From Arenibacter palladensis (lineage in GTDB: Bacteria; Bacteroidota; Bacteroidia; Flavobacteriales; Flavobacteriaceae): a stretch of 64,000 nt of DNA. Location of the stretch: assembly GCF_900129275.1 (NCBI RefSeq), contig NZ_FQUX01000001.1:1364001-1428000 (forward strand), written 5' to 3'. Under the pieces are notes generated by a model. That model had not been told where the DNA came from. It did not search any database and worked only from the letters and a program-made list of their open reading frames with translations. This document shows, one piece after another, positions 28,095 through 36,962 of the stretch. The number at the start of each line of letters is the position of its first letter. Positions within the stretch are counted from its first letter, which is position 1. A program made the translations under genes and the position numbers.

Positions 28095-30317
28095 CTATGC
28101 CCTCAAAATCTTATCTGGGGTAATCGGTAGATCAAATACCCGTTTTCCGCTGGCCTTATAAATAGCATTGGCTATTGCTGCGGCAGTAGGTGGCAATGGG
28201 ACTTCCCCAGCACCTTTGGCATCTTCGCTTGGCCGGTTGATGATGGCTACCTCCACTTCCGGGATTTCCGAAAAGCCTAATATGGGGTATTTTTGCCAGT
28301 CAGAACTTGTAATTTCTTTTGTGTTGAAAGTTACTTGTTCCTTTAGGGTCCAGCTGGCCGCTTGGATCATCCCGCCTTCAATTTGATTGGTAAGTCCGTC
28401 ACTATTGATCACTTCCCCCACGTCTACTACAGCCCACATTTTAAGAAGGTTGACCTTGCCGTTATTTTTATCAATAGCAACCTTGGCAGCCACGGCAATA
28501 TAGGCATCGGTATTTTTATACCTCATAAAGGCATATCCAATGCCTTCACCATCAGCTGATTGCTGGGAAATGGTCAGGGCTTTTACTTTTTGGAGGACCG
28601 CAATGGCCCTTTCGTCCTCCAAATGTTTTAGACGGAATTCCAAAGGGTCTTGTCCGGCTTTTTCGGCCAAGGTATCCATAAGGGACTCCACGGCAAAGAT
28701 ATTCGTAAAGGACCCAAGGCTGCGCAAAGATGAGGTCCGCAACGGTCCGTCGTAGTAATGCGCATTCACGGTCATGTTCGGAATACTGTAATATGGATCT
28801 GCATTTCTAAGTCCTCCTCCTAAATACCCTCTCGATTTCATCTGATGAGGGGGTTCCAAATACCTGGCCGTTAATACGGTTCCAGCATTTTTGTTGGGGC
28901 GGGTACTATGGGAGTCTGTCCACACTTCAGCTTTCCAGAAGTTTATATTGTTGTTTTCATCCAAACCTGCTTCCAATTCCACGATCATGGCCGGACCATA
29001 GGGGTCCCAGCTGTGTTCATCCTGCCTGGACCATTGTACCCGCACATGGGTATTGGGGTATTCCAATGCCAGAAGGGCGGCATCGGCAGCAGCGTCATCT
29101 GCAGTGCTATGTCCAAAACAACCGGCTCCTGGAACTGCAGTAATATGAATTTTTTCGGAGTCCAGGGAAAGCATGGTCGACAAGGCTTCCCTCATGGGAT
29201 ATATCCCTTGACTATGTGACCAGATATGTAATATTTCCCCATCAAACATAGCTATTCCACAGGCGGGGCCCATGGAAGCATGTTTTATGTAGGGTTTGGT
29301 ATATCTTGCCTTAAGGGTGTCCGTTTCTTTGGAAGCTGCCGTTACATCTCCTACACTTTTCACGGTTTCTGATCCGGTGGCATCCTCCTTAATATGTGCA
29401 TAGAGGTTGTTATATTCAGGAAAGGCTATGGGAGTTGTCCATTCAGTATGATTCCTAAGGTATTTTTCCGCTTTAATTGCCTGATATTCCCTTTCGGTAA
29501 TTACGGCCACTATACTGCCTTTTACTACCGTTTTAAGAACACCCCGAACCTCGCTTCTTAAGGTGGTATCATCTATGGAAATCAGTTGTGAGGTATATCC
29601 TGGAGGTCGCACCACCCTGGCATGCACCATTCCCGGGAAGCGTAGATCTTGAATGTAAATGGCCTGTCCACGTACCATGTCTCTAATATCCGTTCTAGGG
29701 ATAGCTTTTCCTACATAGCGGTGTTCCTTCTTATCTTTAATGGGTACAGGAAGGCTTACTTGCTTTTCTATTTGTACACCTTCGAGGATTTCAGCAAAAG
29801 TGAGGGATTTGTTGTCCGGTTTCGACTTTACAATGCCATTGTATAGTAGTAGTTCGGTAATGGGGGCATTCAGTTTTTTACTCGCCAACCCCAATAATTC
29901 TTGCCTAGCGGTAGCTGCTGCATAACGTACGGACATGGCACTGTTCTGAATGGAGGCACTGGCACCGGTATAGCCTTCATTAGGGGTGCGTCCGGTCTCT
30001 GCCAGCTGTACCTGCACCTTCTCCAGATCCATATCCAGCTCTTCCGCGGCAACTTGTTGGATGGCGGTGCGGATACCTTGGCCCAGTTCTACTTTTCCTG
30101 ATAAAATCCTAATACTTCCATCATCCAAAATCTCCAACCAGGCGTTGACCGTATTGGCACGCCCCATACTTCCTGGAAGCTTTCCGTCATAATCCACTCG
30201 GGCGGCCATTATGGGGTCTTCCACACCTGTGCAGGCCCCCAACAATGTGAAACCAACGCTGATATAACCCAAGTCTTTGAGAAATTTTCTTCTGGTTCTA
30301 AGTGGTTTAACGGTCAT
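28095..30317 (-). CDS. Molybdenum hydroxylase large (molybdopterin-binding) subunit, copy 1
   Basis: A 740-residue Tat-exported protein of the xanthine-dehydrogenase family (IorB/aldehyde-oxidase-like). The twin-arginine signal is RTRRKFLKDLGY at residues 7-18. Cofactor motifs include GQGIRTAIQQVAAEELDM, the GAGCFGHSTADDAA loop, and KGAGEVPLPPTAAAIANAIY, whose Glu is the catalytic base of the family. With the 2Fe-2S subunit 12 bp upstream it forms a two-subunit enzyme that hydroxylates aldehydes or N-heterocycles at the Mo centre and passes electrons outward, usually to a cytochrome. No FAD subunit is nearby. Substrate unknown. Confidence 0.9.
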   Translation of the reverse strand: MTVKPLRTRRKFLKDLGYISVGFTLLGACTGVEDPIMAARVDYDGKLPGSMGRANTVNAWLEILDDGSIRILSGKVELGQGIRTAIQQVAAEELDMDLEKVQVQLAETGRTPNEGYTGASASIQNSAMSVRYAAATARQELLGLASKKLNAPITELLLYNGIVKSKPDNKSLTFAEILEGVQIEKQVSLPVPIKDKKEHRYVGKAIPRTDIRDMVRGQAIYIQDLRFPGMVHARVVRPPGYTSQLISIDDTTLRSEVRGVLKTVVKGSIVAVITEREYQAIKAEKYLRNHTEWTTPIAFPEYNNLYAHIKEDATGSETVKSVGDVTAASKETDTLKARYTKPYIKHASMGPACGIAMFDGEILHIWSHSQGIYPMREALSTMLSLDSEKIHITAVPGAGCFGHSTADDAAADAALLALEYPNTHVRVQWSRQDEHSWDPYGPAMIVELEAGLDENNNINFWKAEVWTDSHSTRPNKNAGTVLTARYLEPPHQMKSRGYLGGGLRNADPYYSIPNMTVNAHYYDGPLRTSSLRSLGSFTNIFAVESLMDTLAEKAGQDPLEFRLKHLEDERAIAVLQKVKALTISQQSADGEGIGYAFMRYKNTDAYIAVAAKVAIDKNNGKVNLLKMWAVVDVGEVINSDGLTNQIEGGMIQAASWTLKEQVTFNTKEITSSDWQKYPILGFSEIPEVEVAIINRPSEDAKGAGEVPLPPTAAAIANAIYKASGKRVFDLPITPDKILRA

Positions 30318-30329
30318 GGCAGGTTGGGA

Positions 30330-30794
30330 TTACAGGTTTTTAGCCGCTGTCTTAATGGCTCGGATGATCCTGGTATGGGTACCACAGCGACAGAGGTTGC
30401 CTTGCAGGGCATTTCTGATTTCCTTTTCATCAGGGTTTGAGTTGGTATTTAAAAGGCCAACCGCGGACATTAGCATACCGTTGAGACAATAACCACATTG
30501 CGCAGCCTGTTCGTTTACAAATGCCTGCTGCACGGTGTGTAGCTGGCCTTCAGAAGATTCAAGTCCTTCCAAGGTGGTTATTTCGGCATCCCCAATGGTG
30601 GATACCGGAAGCATACAGCTGTTTGTAGGTTTACCATTTAACAAAACGGCACAGCTTCCGCATTGGGAAAGTCCACAGCCAAATTTTGGGCCATTAAGTT
30701 CTAGGTAATCCCTTAGAATATATAGCAAAGGTATGTCGGCCTCGGTATCGATCTTGCTTTTGGAACCATTGATGTTGAGGTGGTAGGTGGGCAT
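30330..30794 (-). CDS. Molybdenum hydroxylase 2Fe-2S subunit, copy 1
   Basis: A 154-residue iron-sulfur protein. The plant-ferredoxin-type cluster is held by Cys 40, 45, 48 and 60 (GCGLSQCGSCAV). The second cluster, in the all-helical domain, is held by Cys 100, 103, 135 and 137 (QCGYCLNG and LCRCG). It carries electrons from the Mo centre of the following gene product. It has no export signal of its own and is expected to be co-exported with the Tat-borne large subunit. First gene of the pair; spacing to the large subunit is 12 bp. Confidence 0.95.
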   Translation of the reverse strand: MPTYHLNINGSKSKIDTEADIPLLYILRDYLELNGPKFGCGLSQCGSCAVLLNGKPTNSCMLPVSTIGDAEITTLEGLESSEGQLHTVQQAFVNEQAAQCGYCLNGMLMSAVGLLNTNSNPDEKEIRNALQGNLCRCGTHTRIIRAIKTAAKNL

Positions 30795-31021
30795 AGCAAC
30801 GAGTTAAGCTTCTAAGATAATGAAATGCTTTTCTAATGCAAATGGTCGGGCAATATTAGAAAGCAGGAATTATCTGATTTACGATTTTTTTGCCAAACCT
30901 CTGGAAATCCTCCTTCATAATGGCATTGATTGCATTTAGAGACCAAATTTTTGGCCTACCAATAATTTATTGAATAATCTCACTAAGTCGGGATTGCGTT
31001 CCATAAGATTAGCAAAAATCT

Positions 31022-32482
31022 CTATCTCACACTTTTTTCTTGAATCATTTTTTGTTCAAAAGCTGCGTCGTATTCCTTGTTCTTTTGGCTTGGAACCAAG
31101 GCATTGGTTGCTTTGCGCCAATCCATCAGTTTTTTAAGGAGTTCCTGGGTTTTTTCTGGATTTTGTTCTGCAACATTATTTTCCTCACTAGGGTCAGATA
31201 TTAAATTGTAAAGTTCCAATGCGCCGTCTTCAAAATATTCATGCAGTTTCCAGTCGCCGGAAATAATTACGGATCCAGGGCGGGTACGGAACAATGGGTC
31301 ACGGCTACCATCCTGTAAGCCTTGGTATTCCTGAAGGTATATGGGGAAGTGAAAGAAAAGGTCTCTCTCTGCCTGGGAACTGCCCTCGAATATGGGTCCT
31401 AAATTAATACCGTCCAGTAGCAGAGCTTTTTTATCGGGACTTGCGATATTTTGTAGGGTAGGGTAAAAGTCCAAATTGCTAACACGGGTGTTAGAGCTGG
31501 AATTAGGTTTTATTTTTCCAGGCCATTTTATGAGTAAGGGCACACGGATTCCCCCTTCATAGTAAGAACCCTTTCCGGCACGTAAGGGGTTTTGTTCGGA
31601 TATGGACCTAATTCCTCCATTGTCCGAAGTAAAGATTACCAGGGTGTTTTTTTCCAGTCCGTTTGCTTTTAACGAGGTTAGAAGTTTGCCCACATTTTCA
31701 TCCATGGAGGCCACCATAGCGGCATAGTCCGGTCTATCCTGACCATTGGAACCCTTTTTGGTCTTAAATTTATCAATGAGCTCCTCTTTTCCCATTATTG
31801 GGGTATGTACCGTATAGAAGGGAAGGTAAAGAAAAAAGGTGGTGTCCCTATATGTTTCAACAAATGAGATGGCCTCATTGGTAATGCGGTCTGTTAAATA
31901 TTCACCCTCCGGGCCATTGGTAATATGGTCTATTTTATAAGGAGAAAAGTACCCCCCTTTTCCGGGATGGCCCTTGGAGCTTCCACCAACATTAACATCT
32001 ATCCCCTGTTTCCTTGGGTCATTGCCTACATGCCATTTTCCGAAACTTCCGGTAATATATCCGGCCGATTTTAGCATTTGCGGGAGAGTATATATGGTAT
32101 CATTTAAGTGGTCCGTATTTTGGATAGGAATAAGTTTTCGTGTCTTGGAATTTCCTCTGTCCGATGGGCTTACCGTATAAACACCATGTCGTGGAGTATT
32201 AAGTCCGGATAGTAGACAGGCCCGACTGGGAGCACAATTTGCAGCTCCGGCGTATGCATTGTAAAAAATCATACCCTCCTTTGCCAATGTGTCCAAATTT
32301 GGGGTTTCATAATACTCACTTCCCATAAATCCTAAATCTTTCCAGCCCAAATCATCTACATTTATAAGGACAATATTGGGAAGTGCCTTATTTGGCAAGC
32401 TTTCTTTGGGGGTTTTGCAGGACTGTAGGCAACACATTATCGTTAAAACAACAGTGGTGAGGAATGGTCTTAGGTGATTCAT
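31022..32482 (-). CDS. Type-I sulfatase, lipoprotein
   Basis: A 486-residue lipoprotein (lipobox LQSC, Cys22). Active-site features: NIVLINVDDLGWKDLGFMGS with the metal-binding Asp pair, C83 in NCAPSRACLLSG as the formylglycine residue, SFGKWHVG with the conserved Lys and His, and FTSDNGGIRSISEQNPLRAGKGSYYEGGIRVPLLIKWPG. It removes a sulfate ester from a glycan. It lies 68 bp downstream of the hybrid two-component gene on the same strand and so is probably part of the same PUL. Confidence 0.95.
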   Translation of the reverse strand: MNHLRPFLTTVVLTIMCCLQSCKTPKESLPNKALPNIVLINVDDLGWKDLGFMGSEYYETPNLDTLAKEGMIFYNAYAGAANCAPSRACLLSGLNTPRHGVYTVSPSDRGNSKTRKLIPIQNTDHLNDTIYTLPQMLKSAGYITGSFGKWHVGNDPRKQGIDVNVGGSSKGHPGKGGYFSPYKIDHITNGPEGEYLTDRITNEAISFVETYRDTTFFLYLPFYTVHTPIMGKEELIDKFKTKKGSNGQDRPDYAAMVASMDENVGKLLTSLKANGLEKNTLVIFTSDNGGIRSISEQNPLRAGKGSYYEGGIRVPLLIKWPGKIKPNSSSNTRVSNLDFYPTLQNIASPDKKALLLDGINLGPIFEGSSQAERDLFFHFPIYLQEYQGLQDGSRDPLFRTRPGSVIISGDWKLHEYFEDGALELYNLISDPSEENNVAEQNPEKTQELLKKLMDWRKATNALVPSQKNKEYDAAFEQKMIQEKSVR

Positions 32483-32550
32483 GTTTCTATGGTTATTTGG
32501 TATTGGATAGGGTCTAAATTATGGTAAAATGTTTTAAACAGGGCATTGCA

Positions 32551-35500
32551 CTAAGGCACTAGGTCCTTTTTGATTATTGCTTTATCCTTCGAAAATTGCC
32601 TTGCAAATTCTGTTGGACTTTTGCCGTACTCCTTACTGAAACATTTGCTAAAGTATTTTTGATTGCTGAACCCCGTCATATAGGCCACTTCTGAAATGTA
32701 CATTTGGTTTTTCTTTAGGAGTTGGGCGGCTCTTTTTAAACGTATTTGTTTAATTAAGTTTACAGGAGTTTCGTCCATAATGGCTTGCACCTTTCTATAA
32801 AGATTGGCCCTACTCATCCCCACTTCCGAAGCTAGAAACTCCACACTCAGTAAATTATCATCCATGGAGTCTTCTATAATTTGAACTAGCTTTTTAATAA
32901 ACATTTCATCCTGGGAGTCCACTTCAATCTCTTGAGGTTCTGCAGTAATTATTTTACTGTACTTTTCTTTGAGTTCTTGTCGGGTTATAAGTGCGTTTTT
33001 TACTTTCCATTTTACAAATTCTAAGCTGAATGGTTTTTCAATATAGTCCTCAGCCCCCAAGCTCAAACACTTTATTTTTGTCTCTTCCGAGTTTTTGGCA
33101 GTTAGCATAAAAATGGGAATGGTGTTTATATCATTATTGTCTTTCACCCTTTTAAGCATAGATACACCATCTTCGATGGGCATGAGTATATCGCATATAA
33201 TCAATTGCGGTTTTTCTTTAAGAATGGTTTCGTAACCTTCTTGACCATTGGAGGCCTCAACTACATGGAAATCATCCTTTAATTCCTCTTTTACCATAAA
33301 CCTCAAGTCATTATTGTCCTCAATCAACAGTACCTTGGGTTTGTCTTTATGATTTGAGTCTGTTTGAGCATCGAATTCTGAAGATACCTCCTCAATAACC
33401 TGAAATTCGGAATTATGGATAAAATTTCGAGTTAAGGGTTTGCCCGTATCTATTCTTTCCTTTTTATCGAAGGCATTTTTATGGATTGGTAGAAAAAAGG
33501 TAAATTCTGTAAATACACCTTCCTCACTTTCAACTATGATGTTGCCGTGATGTCTTTCCACAAGTTTTTGAACCAATTCCATGCCTATTCCCGTACCGGG
33601 AATCTGATTGCTATAAGTCTTGGTAGCTTGGTAATATCTATCAAAAATATGTGGTAGGTCTTTTTTGGGTATACCAATTCCGTTATCCCGAACGGAACAT
33701 TTTATATACTCGCCCTTTTTTCTGTGTAGCCTAATAAAATCGTTGTCGTTCATATTTGCAACTTCCAGGGTCACACTTATTTCCCCTTTTTTTAGGGTGT
33801 GTTTAAATGCATTGGAAAGTAGATTAAACAGTATTTTTTCCATAATGTCTACATCGTACCATCCCCTTATTTCTTCCTTGTTACAGTTAAAGTGGTATTT
33901 TATTTCATAAATTCTTGCAAAATCGTTGAAGGCATTTTTTATGGTTCTTATGTCCCTTACGATATCATTTTTGGATATCCGCAATTTTAGTTTGCCCTCG
34001 TCAAATTTTCTAATATCCATGATTTGATTGATCAGCCTGTGCATTCTTAAGGTATTGTTGTAGATGCGTTGGGAAGTCAACGGACTTAAGGTAAATTTCT
34101 TTTCTTTTACCACTTTTTCAATAGTTCCGAGAATTAAGGACAAAGGTGTGCGTAATTCATGGGAGATATCCGTGAAAAAAACCATTTTCATTCGGTTTAT
34201 CTCATTATCTTTTTCTCGGCTTATGGTCTCAGCGACTAAATTTTTCTTTAAAGTATACCATCTTTGCACCAATAGAAAGGCAATGTATATGAATACGGCC
34301 AAAAGCACAATGTAAATGAAGTACGCTAGATTACTTCGCCAATAGGGAGGTGCAATCACAAAGCTGAGTTCGGTGGGGGTGGTATTCCAAACACCGTCAC
34401 TGTTGGAGCTTTTTACCTTAAAGGTATATTTCCCAGGGGGCAGGTCATTGTAATTGGCATTTCTATTGGAAGCCTTGGTGTGATGCCAAAAATCATTGAT
34501 GCCTTCCAACTTATAAGTATATTCATTTTTATTCGGTGCTGTAAAATCCAGTGAAGAAAACTCAATGGCGATGTTATTACTGTTATAGGGGAGTTCCAGT
34601 TTTTCAGAAGAACCAATGCCCTGTATCGGCAATGAAAAATTCTCGGATGGGGATTCAGTGGATTCATTGCCCAAGATGTCAAATTTGGTGATAACGGTAT
34701 TGGGGATAAGATCTGATTTTTTGTAATTTTTGGTATCAACACTGTAAAATCCGCCGGGACAGCCAAAGTATATGGTCCCATCTTGGTCTTTTAAATAAGA
34801 GTTGAAGATAAAATGACTTTCAGCCAGGCCATCCTCCATTCCAAAATTCACGAATTTTTTTTCTGTAATATCAAATCTTGAAATTCCGGCCTGTGTACTA
34901 AGCCATAAATTTCCAGAGTTGTCAGTTTCAATACTGGATACGGTGGTAGATAATAATCCCTGTTTTTTACCGTAGGATTGTACAGTTTTGGTTTCACTGT
35001 TGTAAAAATTTATGCCGCCACCCCTTGTCCCGATCCAGATGTTCCCGGGTTCCGTTTCCAACAAGCATAGAATGGCATTGGAAGAAAGGCCATCTTTATC
35101 TTTAAGGTTGGGGTTAAATGTTTTTAATTCTTCATTAATCAGGTCTACCATAAATAGGCCATCGCCCCTAGTGCCGACCCATAGGTTCTGCTTTTTGTCC
35201 AAATGCATTACCGAAACATTCTTTCCCATTAATAGGGAAATAGTCTTTTGTTTAAATTTGGAAAGATTGGGCCCTGTATGTACAATGTCTATTCCACCAC
35301 CCCATAGGCCGACCCATATTTCATTTTGGTTTAAAGGTATAATGTCTTTTATGCCTTTTGAAAAATGTTGCAGGGTATCTACCCCTAATGTTTGGTTTTT
35401 TATGGTGTAGTTATTGGATTTTAAAAGTGCTCTTCCAAATCCAATTAACAGCTCCTTGTTTTCATAATCTTTTTTTACTACGGTGTAATTTTCTGTGGTA

Positions 35501-36669
35501 TAAAGTAGAGGTTCATTGGTATTTAATTTCTTGTTGAATCTGTAAAGCCCTTTTTGATTTATAGTCAAGAGGATCTCTCGATTATTTTCCTTTAAAAAAG
35601 ATTGAGGGAAGAAATTTGTCAAATTTTCGTCTACACCTGTGTATTCGAAAATGGAAGTCCTTCCAATGTATTTATATACTCCTTTGTTGGAGGCGATCCA
35701 AAGGTTGTTGTATCTGTCTAGTGTTAAGGAATTGATTCTGCTTTGGGAAGATTCGTTCTGACTATTGGAATTATTTACGTTCTCAAAAGAATATTTATTG
35801 TTTTTCAGGGTTCCCTTTATTAAGCTGGATGGTGTTCCGATCCACAGGGTTGCGGTTTCCTCTTCTTGGGCCAAGGCGGTATATGTAGGCGCTACAGGGC
35901 TGGTATCGGGAAAATGGTTATAGGTTTTTAAGACCTCCAATTTATTATTGGCCTTTGCATAACCCAGAACAAATACACCCTCATCGGTGGTGGCAATAAA
36001 CCTGTTGTTTTTTGTGTGGATTATGGTTGCGGTATTTTTTAGAAATCCAGACTGGATTAATTTATTTTCCTTTCCTAAAACAATTATGCCGTTAGGGGTG
36101 GCAAGCCAAATTCGGCCAAACTTGTCCTCTGCAAAATGATTGACTTGTTTGTCGTTGGCCCAAATGCTATTGTCTTGTTTATAATTAAATTCGGTTTGAA
36201 ATTGGATGTTATCGACTTTTTCATTGGGGATTATTTTTACGATTCCAGTGTTGCGTAAATTGGCCCAAATAGTGCCATCCAAAGATTTCCCTAAAACTTT
36301 TGAGGTATTGTTTTTGTAAAAGCCTTTAAACCTGTTGGATTGCCTGTCATAGAAAATTAAGTAGCTTTCGCTTCCTATCCATAAATTTCCAAGATCATCC
36401 TCTACAATAGAGTTTATACTGTTGTTGGGGATGGAATTCTCATCAAATACATCGTATTGATTTTCTTTAAGGGAATGCCCATCATATCTATATAGGCCAC
36501 TATCCGTTCCCAACCATAGAAAACCCAAGTGATCCTCAAAAACAATATTGGTCTTTTTGTTAAAGGGTACTCCATCTATATTCAGTTTTTGAAGAATGGT
36601 GTTGTTCCCTTGAGCCATGCAGCCAAGGTGAATTAACAATGCAAACAGATATAATGTTATGTACTTCAT
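32551..36669 (-). CDS. Hybrid two-component system sensor-regulator (HTCS) of the PUL
   Basis: A 1372-residue single-protein phosphorelay, the main class of PUL regulator in Bacteroidota. Domains in order: signal peptide, two-component-regulator propeller repeats in the periplasm (repeated WIGTxxGGI- and DNSGNLWLSTQ-type strands), Y_Y_Y domain near 700-780, membrane helix near 785-810, and a histidine kinase with H837 in FTDISHELRTPLS. An ATPase domain (DNGIGI, GTGIGMELVQ) follows, then a receiver with D1160 in ICDILMP, and an AraC-type helix-turn-helix at about 1270-1365. The periplasmic propeller senses an oligosaccharide and the C-terminus activates the genes. It is divergent from susC across a 293-bp gap. 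Confidence 0.97.
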   Translation of the reverse strand: MKYITLYLFALLIHLGCMAQGNNTILQKLNIDGVPFNKKTNIVFEDHLGFLWLGTDSGLYRYDGHSLKENQYDVFDENSIPNNSINSIVEDDLGNLWIGSESYLIFYDRQSNRFKGFYKNNTSKVLGKSLDGTIWANLRNTGIVKIIPNEKVDNIQFQTEFNYKQDNSIWANDKQVNHFAEDKFGRIWLATPNGIIVLGKENKLIQSGFLKNTATIIHTKNNRFIATTDEGVFVLGYAKANNKLEVLKTYNHFPDTSPVAPTYTALAQEEETATLWIGTPSSLIKGTLKNNKYSFENVNNSNSQNESSQSRINSLTLDRYNNLWIASNKGVYKYIGRTSIFEYTGVDENLTNFFPQSFLKENNREILLTINQKGLYRFNKKLNTNEPLLYTTENYTVVKKDYENKELLIGFGRALLKSNNYTIKNQTLGVDTLQHFSKGIKDIIPLNQNEIWVGLWGGGIDIVHTGPNLSKFKQKTISLLMGKNVSVMHLDKKQNLWVGTRGDGLFMVDLINEELKTFNPNLKDKDGLSSNAILCLLETEPGNIWIGTRGGGINFYNSETKTVQSYGKKQGLLSTTVSSIETDNSGNLWLSTQAGISRFDITEKKFVNFGMEDGLAESHFIFNSYLKDQDGTIYFGCPGGFYSVDTKNYKKSDLIPNTVITKFDILGNESTESPSENFSLPIQGIGSSEKLELPYNSNNIAIEFSSLDFTAPNKNEYTYKLEGINDFWHHTKASNRNANYNDLPPGKYTFKVKSSNSDGVWNTTPTELSFVIAPPYWRSNLAYFIYIVLLAVFIYIAFLLVQRWYTLKKNLVAETISREKDNEINRMKMVFFTDISHELRTPLSLILGTIEKVVKEKKFTLSPLTSQRIYNNTLRMHRLINQIMDIRKFDEGKLKLRISKNDIVRDIRTIKNAFNDFARIYEIKYHFNCNKEEIRGWYDVDIMEKILFNLLSNAFKHTLKKGEISVTLEVANMNDNDFIRLHRKKGEYIKCSVRDNGIGIPKKDLPHIFDRYYQATKTYSNQIPGTGIGMELVQKLVERHHGNIIVESEEGVFTEFTFFLPIHKNAFDKKERIDTGKPLTRNFIHNSEFQVIEEVSSEFDAQTDSNHKDKPKVLLIEDNNDLRFMVKEELKDDFHVVEASNGQEGYETILKEKPQLIICDILMPIEDGVSMLKRVKDNNDINTIPIFMLTAKNSEETKIKCLSLGAEDYIEKPFSLEFVKWKVKNALITRQELKEKYSKIITAEPQEIEVDSQDEMFIKKLVQIIEDSMDDNLLSVEFLASEVGMSRANLYRKVQAIMDETPVNLIKQIRLKRAAQLLKKNQMYISEVAYMTGFSNQKYFSKCFSKEYGKSPTEFARQFSKDKAIIKKDLVP

Positions 36670-36962
36670 GGTTTGGAGCTGTTATCTGGTATTGGCCGGG
36701 CCTTTTAACGAATAGGTGTGGATAATGCCATCATAATGTTAATAAATGTTAAAAATAGCTCGACTTATTGCGAAATAAGGAGGATTAATGTCAAATATTC
36801 AGGGTAAATATGTTGCAAAATAGGCTATTCAGGCCTTTGAATCAAGGAAATGCAACATTATTACACCAAATTGGGATGTATAGCCCCATGTCCCATTTTA
36901 TATTTACACCATGTCGATTATTGTGGGATAGTCGTATTAATTATTAACCAACATATACCAAT
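36670..36962. promoter_or_regulatory. HTCS-susC divergent control region
   Basis: This gap should hold the promoters for both operons and the HTCS binding sites. It contains a nested inverted repeat: ATGTTGCA (36810-36817) with its complement at 36851-36858, enclosing ATTCA/TGAAT at 36827-36842. A TATATTTA-like -7 element at 36899-36906 is in place for susC, but its TTTG partner is poor. No coding frame is seen. Confidence 0.5.
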
